Below the pieces are notes generated by a model, which was not told where the DNA came from, did no database searches, and was given only the letters and a program-made list of their open reading frames with translations. Below, in pieces: positions 39,145 through 49,745 of a stretch of 64,000 nucleotides of DNA. Source of the DNA: JACVRW01 sp963771715 (GTDB lineage: Bacteria > Actinomycetota > Thermoleophilia > Solirubrobacterales > Thermoleophilaceae); the NCBI GenBank assembly GCA_963771715.1, contig CAVYUQ010000011.1, positions 1 to 64,000 on the forward strand, in the 5' to 3' direction. Numbering within the stretch: position 1 is the first letter of the stretch; each line of letters begins with the position of its first letter. The position numbers and the translations under genes are program-made.

Positions 39145-39950
39145 CCCCGTCGGGCCTCGCACGGCGCAGCCTCAAAGAGGCCATGCCAGAGGACAGGTTC
39201 GACGAGATCGTCGACGAGACCGACCAGCTGCTCGAGCGACGCCTGAAGAAGGCGCAGGGATTGATCGACGTCAAGAGCTCGGACGTCAACCTGAACCCGT
39301 TCCTGATGCTTGCGCTGGCGCCGGCATACAACATCTTCTCTCCCTACGAGGCCGCCGAGTACCTGCAGGCGTCGAAGCTGCACCACGGCGACGCCACGGC
39401 CTTCGGAAAGTTCATCGAGGACAAGATCCTCCCCCCGTTCGGGGTGTCCCACCCTAAGGAGAAGAAGGAACGGCCCGACGTCTACAGTCCGATCGACGTA
39501 GAGACGACCGTGGAAGGCTCGCGGTACCTGCTCAGCCTCAAGTCCGGCCCGTGGACGATGAACCAGTCCCACGCGAACGAGATGATCGGCTGCTTCCCGA
39601 AGATCCATGAAGAGACCGGGGACGACCTCGTGATCGGCATCGTCTACGGGACGCGGAAACGCCTGAACAACAAGCCGGGCCTGGTCGAACGCAGCACGGG
39701 GCCCTACACCCACACGCTGGTCGGCCACGAGTTCTGGGAGTTCATCACCGGCGTCCGGGACGCCCATAAGGAGATCTTCAGGGCGATCCGGGCAGCACAG
39801 GGGCGCTTCGCCGACCGGCACGGGGGGAAGACCTTCTTCGAGCAGATGATCGAGGCGCGGCTGACTCTCGCGGCCTCCTTCCGAGGTGCCTTCGACCTGG
39901 AGGGCGAGGAGGCCGAGATGTGGGAGAAGATCTTCGAGGGTTCCTTCTAG
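39141..39950 (+). CDS. Type II restriction endonuclease (PmeII/EcoO109I-like)
   Basis: An intact 269-residue protein between vsr and a C5 methyltransferase. The central part ERPDVYSPIDVETTVEGSR and YLLSLKSGPWTMNQSHANE fits a PD-(D/E)XK core with an SLKSGP-type catalytic Lys. DKILPPFGVSHPKEKKER and TGPYTHTLVGHEFWEFITG are further conserved-looking parts. Family assignment rests on the KSGPWT-type motif and length and is moderate; the recognised site is not known. It ends in the same bases as the methyltransferase (stop codons overlap at 39947-39950). Confidence 0.72.
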   Translation: MTPSGLARRSLKEAMPEDRFDEIVDETDQLLERRLKKAQGLIDVKSSDVNLNPFLMLALAPAYNIFSPYEAAEYLQASKLHHGDATAFGKFIEDKILPPFGVSHPKEKKERPDVYSPIDVETTVEGSRYLLSLKSGPWTMNQSHANEMIGCFPKIHEETGDDLVIGIVYGTRKRLNNKPGLVERSTGPYTHTLVGHEFWEFITGVRDAHKEIFRAIRAAQGRFADRHGGKTFFEQMIEARLTLAASFRGAFDLEGEEAEMWEKIFEGSF

Positions 39951-41201
39951 GCCGCGATCGCGACGTCGCGGCCCTCTCGCCGGACGAAGACCTCACCGTT
40001 GCGGTACCACTGGCGAGTCCTGACGTGAGACTCCAGATAGACGCGCCGGAAACGCGGCGTGTCCGATTTGGCCTTTCCTGCGTTCTCGATCGCGCTCGCT
40101 GCCAGCTCACCCAGCCTGACCGGAACGGCGTTGCCGACCTGCTCGTACTGGGCGGCAACCGAACCGCAGAACTCCCAGTCGTCGGGGAACTCCTGTACAC
40201 GCGCGCACTCCTTGAGCGAGAGCACCCGGACCTCCTCGGGGTGGCAGAGCGAGCTGCTCGCATGGTTGGGCATCGTCATCACGGTCGGGCTCGGCAGGTT
40301 CCCAGGAGAGCCTCCGCCACCAACCGGAGCGGCCCCCCTTGGCATGGAATGCGCGGCCCATCGACTCCTGCTGAAGGCTTTCCGGCAGCGTCCGCCAGTT
40401 GCCGCCCGGCGGGACCAGGTCGAGGTAGCGCTTCTTGCGTGGGCTGAAGTCGAGCAGAACCGGATCGGGGTCGACCAAACCCTCCAGAGCGTCCCGCAAC
40501 GTGGCGTAGGGGAGGAGCGGTGCAGCGGGCCCGTGGGTCGGCGAGGGGAAGCGCACCTCCCTCCCAAGCCGGTTCCCGAAGAGCAGCGCCCGCTCGCGCA
40601 GCTGGGGCGCACCGTAGTTGACGGCGTTGACCTCGAAGCAGTCGAGCCGGTAAGGCCCGATCTCCTCCAGGTCATCTCCCCACATCCGCAGGACCGAGCC
40701 CGGCTCCTCGTCGGCCTCGAGGGGAGGCCCGCCTTTGTCGGGACGCTCGGCGATCGGACGGTGCCGGACGGCCGCCGAGAGCAGGCCCCGTACGTTCTCC
40801 ATCAGGAACCACCGGGGCCTGAACTCCTCGACCGCCCGCAGGAAGTCCCAAAGCAACTCGCCGCGCGGGTCTTGGATCGTCCCGCGCCTCCCTGCGGTGC
40901 TGAAGGACTGACACGGGGGCCCGCCGACCAGGAGGTCGAGCTCCCCCTTTCTCAAGCCGAGTTCCTTGCGGAGCGCCGCGAAGTCGAACCCGGCCAGATC
41001 CTCATTGAGGACCCGGGAGGACTCGCCCCCGAGGCGGCCGGCCGAGTGGTTCGCCTCCAGGGTGTCGCAGAAGGTCGGGTCCACCTCGAGGAACGCCAGG
41101 CTCTCCCACCCCGCGCTCCGCTCGATCCCGATGTCGAGGCCGCCCGCTCCGGTGAACAAGCTCAGCGCGGAGCGGCCGGTGTCGGCGACGTCGGAGGCCA
41201 A
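39947..41201 (-). CDS. DNA cytosine-5 methyltransferase
   Basis: A type II modification methyltransferase. Motif I is LSLFTGAGGLDIGIERSAGW. The catalytic Cys is in GGPPCQSFSTAGRRG, motif VI is RWFLMENVRGLL, motif VIII APQLRERALLFG and motif X QYEQVGNAVPVRLGELA. A frameshift near 40,300 lies in the target-recognition region, just after KGGRSGWWRRLSW, and joins on to SPTVMTMP and CHPEEVRVLSLKECARVQEF. About 417 residues. It is convergent with the restriction enzyme. Whether the shift is real would decide if the host is protected. Confidence 0.92.
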
Positions 41202-41267
41202 GGGCGTCTCACCTTAACCACGGTTCCGGTCAGAAACGAGGCGAACATAGGTTCGCCAGGTCGGTGC

Positions 41268-42212
41268 TCAGCCGATCACGTCAGGCGCGAGGTTGCCGTC
41301 GGAGCGGTCGCGCCGCTGCCGTTCGGCAGCTTCCCTCGTCACGCGGCGCTCGTTCCACCAGCGGGGGAACCAAATCAGCAGGCCGAGGCCGATGCCGGCG
41401 ACGGCTGCGGCAATCGGCCAGACCACCGGGTCGCCCTTCTGCACGGTGACGACACCCGAGGCGATCAGCACGACTCCGAGCGCGGTGCGCAGGAAGCCGG
41501 TCGGGGCACGGGCGGCGAAATGCGAGCCGAAGACGACGCCCGGCACCGAGCCGAGCAGGATGTTCCCGGCCAGCATGAAGTCGACGTTGCCGCCCACCCA
41601 GTGGGCGATGCCGGCCGCCCAGAGCAGGATCGCGGCGTGGAAGACGTCGGTGCCGACGACCTTCACGGGAGTGAGCCGGAAGACTGCGATCAGGAGGATC
41701 GCGATCACGGTGCCGGACCCGGCGGAGGTGATGCCGATCACGAAGCCGGTGGTGGCCCCGATCGCGACTGCGGCGACCTTGTGGCGGCGCTGCAGCACGA
41801 AATCGTCGCGCTCTTCGATCAGGTTGCTGAGGATCAGCGCCCGCGCCAGGGTGATGATCCCGACCATCAGGAGGGTGCCGCCGAGCAGCGCGTAGACGAT
41901 CGAGTCGAGCTTCTCTTCGCCGACCTTGCTCTGCAGGACCGAGATCGCCCAAACCCCGGCGACCGCGGCGGGGACGCTGCCCGCGGCGAGCCAGTAGGCG
42001 AGCTTCAGGTTGACGGTGCCCATCTTCAGGTGGCGCCAACCGCCCACGGTCTTGGTCACCGCCGCGTAGAAGATGTCGGTGCCGATCGCCGTCACCGGCT
42101 TCACCCCGAACAGGAAGATCAGCAGGGGCGTCATCAGGGTGCCGCCACCCATGCCGGTCATGCCGACCATTGCTCCGATGCCGAAGCCGAAGAGAACGAT
42201 TGCCGGATCCAT
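41268..42212 (-). CDS. TauE/SafE-family membrane exporter
   Basis: An intact 314-residue membrane protein of the TauE/SafE family, which includes exporters of sulfite and sulfoacetate-type anions. It starts MDPAIVLFGFGIGAMVGMTG. The first half repeat is LIFLFGVKPVTAIGTDIFYA and the second VFRLTPVKVVGTDVFHAAIL, an internal duplication typical of the family. ITSAGSGTVIAILL is the second GxGG-like site. A polar tail ends DGNLAPDVIG. Substrate unknown. No sulfur gene is adjacent. Confidence 0.9.
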   Translation of the reverse strand: MDPAIVLFGFGIGAMVGMTGMGGGTLMTPLLIFLFGVKPVTAIGTDIFYAAVTKTVGGWRHLKMGTVNLKLAYWLAAGSVPAAVAGVWAISVLQSKVGEEKLDSIVYALLGGTLLMVGIITLARALILSNLIEERDDFVLQRRHKVAAVAIGATTGFVIGITSAGSGTVIAILLIAVFRLTPVKVVGTDVFHAAILLWAAGIAHWVGGNVDFMLAGNILLGSVPGVVFGSHFAARAPTGFLRTALGVVLIASGVVTVQKGDPVVWPIAAAVAGIGLGLLIWFPRWWNERRVTREAAERQRRDRSDGNLAPDVIG

Positions 42213-42291
42213 TGTGGTTCCGCACGGAGGGTGCTTATCGACTTTCCCGACCACTTTGGTCAGGAGTGCGGAGTCCGGCAGGATACCAGCG

Positions 42292-43045
42292 ATGTCCGTC
42301 TCGATTAGCGGCCTCGGCCACTCCTACGGCGAGCTGCAGACGATCTCCCAACTCGACCTCGAGGTCGGCGAGCGCGAGGTGATCGGCCTGGTCGGGCCCT
42401 CGGGCTGCGGCAAGTCGACCCTGCTGGAGTTGGTCTGCGGGCTGCAGGAGCCCGAGCGCGGGAACGGTTACGGTGGCCGGCGCCGCCGACGCGGCGGGTC
42501 GCCTCGCCCACTGCGCCTACATGCCGCAGCGCGACCTGCTCCTGCCCTGGTACTCGGCACTGGACAACGCGGCGCTGGCCCTGCGCAACCGCGGGCTCGG
42601 CAGGGCAGAGGCGGGGCGGCAGGCCGGCGAGCTCTTCGCACGCTTCGGCCTCACCGGCTTCGAGACGAGCGCCCCGGCCGAGCTGTCCGGGGGAATGCGC
42701 CAGCGCGTCGCCTTCCTGCGGACCCTCGTCGCCGGCAAGCCGCTGCTCGCCCTCGACGAGCCGTTCGCCGCGCTGGACGCGATCACCCGGGCCGAGATGC
42801 AGGAGTGGCTGGCCGCGGCGCTGCGGGCCGATCCGCGCACCGTCGTCCTGGTCAGCCACGACGTCGAGGAGGCGCTCTACCTCTCCGACCGGGTCGCGGT
42901 GCTGTCCGGACGGCCGGCCCGGACCGTCGCCGAGCTGCGAGCACCCAGGCCGCGTGCCGTCGATCGCGACGCCGCGGTCACCGACCCCGCCTTCGTCGCC
43001 GTCCGCGAGCGGGCGCTGCGACTCCTGCACGAGGGGATGCGGTGA
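42292..43045 (+). CDS. ABC importer ATP-binding protein (NMT1/THI5-type system)
   Basis: The ATPase of a three-gene importer. It starts MSVSISGLGHSYGELQTISQ. Walker A is GLVGPSGCGKSTLLELVCG, Q-loop in YMPQRDLLLPWYSALDNAAL, signature ELSGGMRQRVAFLRTLVAG, Walker B LLALDEPFAALDAITRAEM and the His switch VLVSHDVEEALYLSDRVAVL. A frameshift lies near 42,465. About 250 residues. Its stop overlaps the permease start (GTGA at 43042-43045). No TPP riboswitch is seen upstream. Confidence 0.92.
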
Positions 43046-43795
43046 GGCGCTGGCTCCTCCCCACCCTGCTGCTCGCCCTGCTGATCGGCGCCTGGCAGCT
43101 CGCCGCCGCGACCGGCCTTCTCGCCGACCTGCTCGGTCTCGAGGACTTCCTCGTCCCCTCCCCCGCCGAAGTCGGCGGAGGCGCTCTGGGAGAACCGGGG
43201 GCTGCTCGCCGACAACGCCTGGGTGACGCTGCGGGAGATCGTTCTCGGACTCGGCTGCGCCCTCCTCGCCGGCGCCGGCTTCGCCGTCCTGATGCACCTC
43301 TCGAGCGCGGTCCGCGACGCGGCCTACCCGTTGATCGTCGCCTCGCAGACGATCCCGATCGTCGTCATCGCCCCGATCCTCCTGATCTGGTTCGGCTTCG
43401 GGATCGGTCCGAAGATCGTCGTCGTGGCGCTGATCTGCTTCTTCCCGATCACGGTCAACGTGCTCGACGGCCTGCGCTCGACCGAGCCGGAGGCGATCAA
43501 GCTGATGCGGAGCCTCGACGCCTCGCGCTGGCAGATCTTTCGCCGGGTGGAGGCGCCGACCGCCCTGCCGGGCTTCTTCACCGGCGCCAAGATCGCCGTC
43601 GTCGTCGCTCCGATCGGCGCCGTCTTCGGCGAGTGGGTCGGTGCGAGCTCCGGCCTCGGCCACCTGATCCTCGAAGACAACGGCAAGCTGGAGATCGCCC
43701 GGGAGTTCGCGGCGGTCGCCGTCCTCTCGGCGATCGCCCTGGTCCTGATCGGCCTCGTCGCCCTCGCGGAGCGGCGCGTCGTCACTTGGCGATAG
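43042..43795 (+). CDS. ABC importer permease
   Basis: An inner-membrane subunit of the importer. GTG at 43042 gives MRRWLLPTLLLALLIGAWQL. After a frameshift near 43,190 comes ADNAWVTLREIVLGLGCALL. The EAA loop that docks the ATPase is EAIKLMRSLDASRWQIFRRV with EAPTALPG. Helices include AAYPLIVASQTIPIVVIAPI. It ends AERRVVTWR. About 251 residues, six or so helices, BPD_transp_1 type as in taurine, nitrate and pyrimidine-precursor importers. Confidence 0.9.
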
Positions 43796-43805
43796 AACAC
43801 AGGGG

Positions 43806-44833
43806 ATGAGGTCACTCCGAACCCCGGCGATCGTCGCCGTCCTCGCGCTGTTCGCCGTTGCGCTCGGCCTCGCCGCCTGCGGCGAGAAGTCCGAGGACGG
43901 CGGCACCGAAGCGCAACCGCTCAGCCCTGACGCTCGACTTCTATCCCAACCCCGACCACGCCGGGATCTACATGGCGCGAGAAGCTCGGCTATTTCGAGG
44001 AAGCCGGGCTCGACGTCGACGATCCAGACGCCGTCCGACCCCGCCGCGCCGATCAAGCTGGTCGCCGCCGGGCAGTCCGACCTGGCGATCTCCTACGAGC
44101 CCGAGGTCGCGCTCGCCCACGAGAAAGGGCTCGACGTGGTCGCGATCGGGGCCCTGGTCAACCGGCCGCTGACCTCGATGATCTGGCTGCGGAAATCCGG
44201 GATCAAAGGCGTCGCCGACCTGCGAGGCAAGACGATCGCCACCGCCGGCATCCCCTACCAGGACGCCTTCCTGGAGACGATCCTCGCCCGCGCCGACCTC
44301 ACCCCCTCCGACGTCAAAACGGTCAACGTCGGCTTCGGCCTGCTGCCGGCGCTGCTCGGCGGCAGCGCCGACGCGATGCTCGGCGGCTTCCGCAACGTCG
44401 AGGGCGTCGACCTGCGGCTGCGCGGCAAAGACCCGGTCGTCACCCCGGTCGACCAGCTCGGCGTCCCCACCTACGACGAGCTGGTGCTGGTCGCCAACCG
44501 CGAGCAGCTCGAAGAGGACCCGGAGAAGTTCCGCCTCTTCCTCGCCGCCCTGGAGCGCGGCACCGACGCCGCCGTCAAGCAGCCCGAACGCGGCGACCAA
44601 GGCGATGCTCGAGGCGAACGACGACCTCGACCCGAAACTGACCGAGGCCGAGGTCGAAGCGACGCTGCCGCTGCTCGGCGCGCGCACGCGGGGCAGCCCT
44701 ACGGCTAATGGACCCCGGCGAGTGGGCCGACGTTCATCGCCTGGATGCGCGACAACGACCTGATCGAGTCGCTGCCGCGAGCCGGCCGCAGCTGCTCAGC
44801 AACGACTACCTGCCGGGCGAGATCCCCGAATAG
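43806..44833 (+). CDS. NMT1/THI5-like substrate-binding lipoprotein
   Basis: The binding protein of the importer. The signal and lipobox are VLALFAVALGLAAC followed by GEKSEDGG. After shifts near 43,920-44,030 the mature domain opens with the wording LDFYPNPDHAGIYMARE, as in proteins that bind the thiamine pyrimidine precursor. It continues PIKLVAAGQSDLAISYEPEV, then TIATAGIPYQDAFLETILAR, then a shifted C-terminus ending LLSNDYLPGEIPE with stop 44831-44833. The final 28 bases overlap the convergent GGDEF-EAL gene. The ligand is an inference from wording only. Confidence 0.82.
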
Positions 44834-47116
44834 CCGAGCGCCCCCTCGGCGAGCAGGCGGCTGACTTCGCTGCGCCGGCATCGCCGCGTGGAAGAGGTGG
44901 CCCTGGGCGTAGTCGCAGCCGAGCCGGCGCAGCTCGGCCAGCTGGGCCTCGTTCTCGACCCCCTCGGCGATCACCTCGAGCGAGAGCGCCCGCGCCATCC
45001 CGATGATCGCCTCGACGATCGCCGTCCGCTCCTGCTCGATCCCGAGCGCGTCGACGAAGGAGCGGTCGATCTTCAGCGCGTCGAAAGGGGAAGCGGTTGA
45101 GGTAGGCGAGCGAGGAGTAGCCGGTGCCGAAGTCGTCGAGGACGAGCCGGACGCCGATCTCGTTCAGCGCCTCCAGCGAGGCGATCGCGGTCGCCGACTC
45201 CTCGACCAGGACGCTCTCGGTGATCTCGAGGCGCAGGTGGACCGGGTCGAGGCCGGTGCGGGCGAGGATCTCGGCGACCGTGGCCGGCAGGTCGCGGTGC
45301 GCCACCTGGCGGGCGGAGAGGTTGACGGCGACGTCGAAGGGGCGCTGCGTCCGGGCGCTGCTCGTGCCACTCGAGCGACCTGGCGGCAGGCGCGCTCCTG
45401 CACCCAGCGGCCGATCGGCTCGATCAGGCCGCTGTCCTCGGCGATCGAGACGAACTCGCCGGGGTCGAGCAGGCCGCGCTCGGGATGCTGCCAGCGGACC
45501 AGCGCCTCGAGGCCGCTGATCTCGCCGGAGCGCAGGTTGACCACCGGCTGGTAGTGGAGGGCCAGCTCCTCGCGCTCGAGCGCGTGGCGCAGCTCGCGTT
45601 CGACCTCGAGCCGGCGCATCGCGCTCGCCCGCATCTCGGCGTCGAACAGCACGCAGCGGGCGCGGCCGCCTTCCTTGGCCCGGTACATCGCCGCGTCGGC
45701 GTCGCGGATCAGCAGCTCGGCGCTGGCCGCCGCGCCGGCCGGCGGGACGGGCGACGGCGATCCCGATGCTGGCGGTGACGAAGTGCTCGACGCCGTCGAT
45801 CGAGAAGGGCTGGGCGAAGGCGGCGGCGACGCGGTCGGCGATCGCGACCGCCTCCTCTTCGTCGGCGAGGCGGTCGATCAGGATCCCGAACTCGTCGCCG
45901 CCGAAGCGGGCGACGATGTCGCCGGGGCGCAGGTGGGCGCGCAGGCGCGGCGCGACGGCCCGCAGCAGGGCGTCGCCGGCGTGGTGGCCGAGGCTGTCGT
46001 TGATCAGCTTGAAGTGGTCGAGGTCGAGGAAGAGGATCCCGACCGGCGAGCCGGAGGCGACGGCCCGCTTGCAGCGACGTCGCCAAGCGCGTCGACGAAG
46101 CTGAGCCGGTTCGGCAGGCCGGTGAGCGAGTCGTGCAGGACGCGGTGGCGCAGGGCCTGGTCGGCGGCGTGGCGCTCGATCGCGTCGGCGAGCACGTTGG
46201 CGGCCGCCTGGACGAAGGGGACGTCCTTGGCGCGTGAAGCGGCTGGGCTCGGTCGGCGTGGACGTCGAGCACGCCGAAGGGCCGGTCCTTGCCGTCGATC
46301 ACGACCGCGAGGCTGCTGGCGGCGCCGAAGACGCGCAGCACCGGGGGCATCGAGAAGCGGCTCTCGCTCGACCAGTCGTCGACGATCGCGTGCAGTGCCG
46401 GAGTCGAGCGCGGCGCCGGCGTGGGAGTCGCGGGCGGCGGAGACGCGGCGGCCGGCGCCGACCGCCTCGTCCTCGAGGCCGGCGCGCAGGTGCAGTCGCC
46501 GGCCGTCGCGGCCGAGCTCCCAGACGCAGGCGCTGTCGGACGCCGTCGACTTCGCCGATCAGCGACGGTGGCGGCGCGCATCAGAGCCTCGGGGTCGCCG
46601 TCCTGCAGCGCCCGCTCGCCGAGCCTGGCGACCACCGCCTGCTGGGCGAGCGGCCCGCTGCAGCTCCTCCTCGGCGCTCTTGCGCTCGGTGATGTCGTAG
46701 AGGACGCCGTGCCAGACGGGGACGCCGTCCTCGTCGGCTTCCAGCACCGCCTCGTCGAGCATCCAGACGATCGTCGCCGTCGCGGGTGCACATCCGGTAC
46801 TCGACCGGGCGCGTCTTGCGGTCGCCGAGGATCTCCTCGGTTCTCCTGCGCGAGCGCCTGCTCGCGGTCCTCGGGGTGCAGGAGGCTCGCCCAGAGCCCC
46901 GGGTCGGCCTTGAACTCCTCCGCGGCTGTAGCCGAGGATCTCCTCGACCTGGGGGCTGACGTAGCGCCAGCGCCCCTGCTCGCCCAGCTCGGCGGTGTAG
47001 ACGATCGACCGGCAGCCGCTCGACCAGCCGCCGGTAGTCCTGGCCGCCGGCGGAGATCTGGTCGAGGAATCGCTGACCTCGTGTTCGGGCCAGTTCCTGT
47101 CCCCGTTGCTCGGCAT
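44806..47116 (-). CDS. PAS-GAF-GGDEF-EAL cyclic-di-GMP protein
   Basis: A multi-domain signalling protein of about 770 residues. It starts MPSNGDRNWPEHEVSDFLDQ. The PAS domain contains VYTAELGEQGRWRYVSPQVE and EILGYS. A GAF domain follows (read in pieces around 46,200-46,550). The cyclase domain has HDSLTGLPNRLSFVD and an intact ARFGGDEFGILID, so it may be active. The phosphodiesterase domain has GLEALVRWQHPERGLL (EAL-type site), VNLSARQVAHRDLP, LVLDDFGTGYSSLAYLNRFP and VIAEGVENEAQLAELRRLG. All catalytic motifs are present in both domains. More than six frameshifts break it. The last bases overlap the convergent importer gene. Confidence 0.87.
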
Positions 47117-47198
47117 CCCGTCTTTATCGACAGATCGTCCAGGGGCTTGACCGCACGTCCGTCCAGGCACGAACTCCTGCACACGGTCGGAGGGTCAC

Positions 47199-48180
47199 TC
47201 AGCGCCGGGTCACCTCATGCGGCGAGGCGCAGCGGCGGGCCCAGGGCTGCCCGTCGGTGCAGGCCGGCGAGCGCAAGCGCGCCGGCCAGCCCGCGAAACG
47301 GCTCGTACGGCGCGTAGAACTCCTCGACCTCGTCGACCGTCGCGCGGCGGCCGAGACCGGCGAGGCGGCCGACCAGCTTGATGTAGCCGAGGTCGCCGGC
47401 CGGCAGCGAGTCCAGTCTCGCCGCGGCCGAAGAGGCCGAGGCACTGAACGGTCCAGGGACCGATCTGCGGGATCGCCAGCAGGCGCCGGTCGGCGGCCGG
47501 CGTCGTCGAGCGGACAGCGGCCCGGCGGCGACCTCGCGGGCGACCGCGGCGCAGCGCGACCGCCCGTTCGGGCGCGAGGTCCATCGCGGCTCAGTTCGGC
47601 CGGCGCGCGGCCGGCGATCGTCGCCGCCGGGGGCACGTCGCGGAGCGCCCCGACCGTCGCCGAGCCGCGGCCCCCAGCGGCCGACGATGCGGCGCTCGAT
47701 CAGCGCCGCGCGCTCGCGCCTCGATCAGCTGCTCGACGACCGCCCAGGCGAGCGCCTCCCAGGGCCAGGGCCGGCGCCGCGGGCGGAAGCTCGGCAGCGG
47801 CGGATCAGCGGCCCGAGCAGCGGGTCGCGGCGGAAGCGGCGGTGGAACTCGCCGAGGTCGTCGTCGACGCCGAGCGCGAAGCGCATCCGCTCGATCGCGA
47901 GCCTCGAGCTCGGCCGGCCGGCCGGCGCAGGCTCGGCCGCCGTCGGCGATCGGCGGCAGCGCGACGGTCGCCGGGTCGACCGGCTCGGCTCGCACGACGA
48001 CCCGGTCGCCGGCCGGCTGCCAGGCCCGGACGAGCACCGGGCTGCCGCTCGACGTGCGAGCAGGCGGGTCGCGACGCCCGCCGCGGATCCGCATCAGTGC
48101 GGTCGCCGCCGCCTGGCGCGGCAGGCGGAAGGGCGAGGGCGGCCGGACCTCGAGCTCGGAGCCGAGCCAGTCGGCGCTCA
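47199..48180 (-). CDS. AlkA-like DNA-3-methyladenine glycosylase
   Basis: A base-excision repair glycosylase that removes alkylated purines. The N-terminal part is ELEVRPPSPFRLPRQ. The helical domain is WPWEALAWAVVEQLIEARRA. The helix-hairpin-helix is LLAIPQIGPWTVQCLGLFGR, followed by the catalytic Asp in PAGDLGYIKLVGRLAGLG and the motif EEFYAPYEPFRGLAG, typical of the AlkA C-terminus. It ends ASPHEVTRR. Five or more frameshifts. The start near 48180, against the end of the next gene, is approximate. Confidence 0.72.
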
Positions 48181-48503
48181 GCGGCCGAGCAGGTGGACGT
48201 CGACAAGGAAGGAGCGGCTGGCGACGACGTTGTGGCCGCTCGGCGGCGCCGCGCGAGGCGGCGCGGGGAGCGCCTCGCTGCGAGCCGACCGCGCCGACCG
48301 CGCGCACCGCGGCGACGGTCGCGGCGCCGGCCAGGACGCCGCCGGCCGCGGCCAGTCGCGGCGGTCGCGCACCTCGGGGCGCAGGACCGGCGCCAGAGCC
48401 GGGTCCTCGTAGGGCAGCGGCAGCGCCCGGACCGGCTCGGCCGTCGCCCGGCTCGGCGTCTTCCTCGGCGAGAACCTCGCCGTCGAGATCGAAACTCGCT
48501 CAC
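48178..48503 (-). CDS. Small protein with one membrane helix, unknown function
   Basis: Reconstructed from three frames as GTG 48503, SEFDLDGEVLAEEDAEPGD, then LPLPYEDPALAPVLRPEVRD, then a hydrophobic stretch AAGVLAGAATVAAVRAVRSA, then RSFLVDVHLLGR with stop at 48178. About 108 residues. The final part SGHNVVASRSFLVDVHLLGR looks conserved in kind. It lies immediately upstream of the glycosylase on the same strand and may be cotranscribed. The join of the frames is a guess. Confidence 0.45.
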
Positions 48504-48567
48504 CCGGCCCGACTTAGCGAGGGCAGCGTCGGCACGCTCGGGGGTCCGTAAACCCGGAACGTGCGCT

Positions 48568-49718
48568 TCACGCGCAGAGCTGCCGCTCGTAGACGCGGTA
48601 GCGCTTGACGATCTTGCCCCCATCGCCTCCAGGCCGCGGTTCATCGCCTCGTTGGTCTCCAGGATCCAACCCGCCTCGCCGCTTTAACCTGCGCGCCGGG
48701 CGGCGGTGTCGAAGTGCTCGATGTAGAGGCCGCGGCGACGCCGGTGTGCTGGTACTCGGGCTTGACGCCGAGGAACGCCGACCCGGACCCGGTCGCCGAT
48801 CCGCTTGCCGGTCAGGAAGTGCCACCAGCCGGTCGGCAGCAGCCGGCCCGTTCATCTTCGCGCAGCACCTGGTTGAGGTCCGATCACGGTGATCGCGATC
48901 GCGATCGTCTCGCCGTCCTTTTCGGCGACCATGAACCATTCGGCGTGAAAACCAGCTGCATGTCGATCGCGTAGGTGTCGAGGTCGGCCTTCGAGTGAGG
49001 GCACGAAGCCCCAGTTGTCCGACCAGGCGTCGTTGTAGATCTCGGCGAAGCGGTCGCAGCTCGCGCGCGCAGGTCGCGCGCGCGACATCTTGCGGATCGT
49101 CACCCCGTGCTCCTCGCGCGCCTTCATCGGCCGAGCTCGATCGAGCACCGGCAGCATCGTCCTCTGCGGTCGCTCGATCTCGCAGCTCCCACGAGTCAGA
49201 GGTCCATCGCCTTCCCGAGGCCGGCCTCCTCGCAGAGGCGCTGGTAGTAGGGCGGGTGCCAGGGCTGGCGGATCATCGGCTGCAGCTCGAAGCCCTCGAT
49301 CAGGATCCCGCTCTCGTCGTTCATCGTGAAGTCCATCGGCCCGACCATGCGGTCGCAGCCCGCGCTCGCGCAGCCAGGCTCGCGGCCGCGTCGAGCAGGG
49401 CGCGCGAGCGACCTCGGGGTCGTCCTCGAGCTCGAGGAAGCCGAACATCCCCCAGCGGCTGCCGTGGTACTCGTTGAAGGCGTGGTCGACCTGGGCCGTC
49501 GACGCGGCCGACCGACACGGCCGTCGCGCCAGGCGAGGAAGTACTCCGCCTCGCCGTGCTTGAAGAAGGGGTTGAGCCGGCGGTTGAGGAACAGCCGCCG
49601 CTCGAGTTTCAGCGGCGGCACCCACGGGGGTGCCGCGCGTGCAGGCGGAAGGGGAGGTTGACGAAGCGCTTCACGGTCGCGGTCCGCGCACGACCGGGCG
49701 GATCGACACGCTTGCCAT
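48568..49718 (-). CDS. GNAT-like/peptidogalycan-type acyltransferase
   Basis: A large GNAT-related protein of about 383 residues. ATG at 49718 gives MASVSIRPVVRG. The N-terminal half has KLERRLFLNRRLNPFFKHGE, AEYFLAWRDGR, then HAFNEYHGSRWGMFGFLELE. DRMVGPMDFTMNDESGILIE and QPMIRQPWHPPYYQRLCEEA follow. The C-terminal GNAT core has FAEIYNDAWSDNWGFVP and AEWFMVAEKDGETIAIAITV, then RVGFLGVKPEYQHTGVAAAL in a shifted frame. It ends GGKIVKRYRVYERQLCA. This layout is known from a widespread family of uncertain substrate. More than eight frameshifts. Confidence 0.75.
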
Positions 49719-49745
49719 GGGGGCCGGAACCTACACTCTGCGGCG

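Noticed and set aside
42213..42291. TPP riboswitch before the importer.
   Set aside because: The 79-base gap lacks the paired conserved elements and is too short for one with its expression platform.
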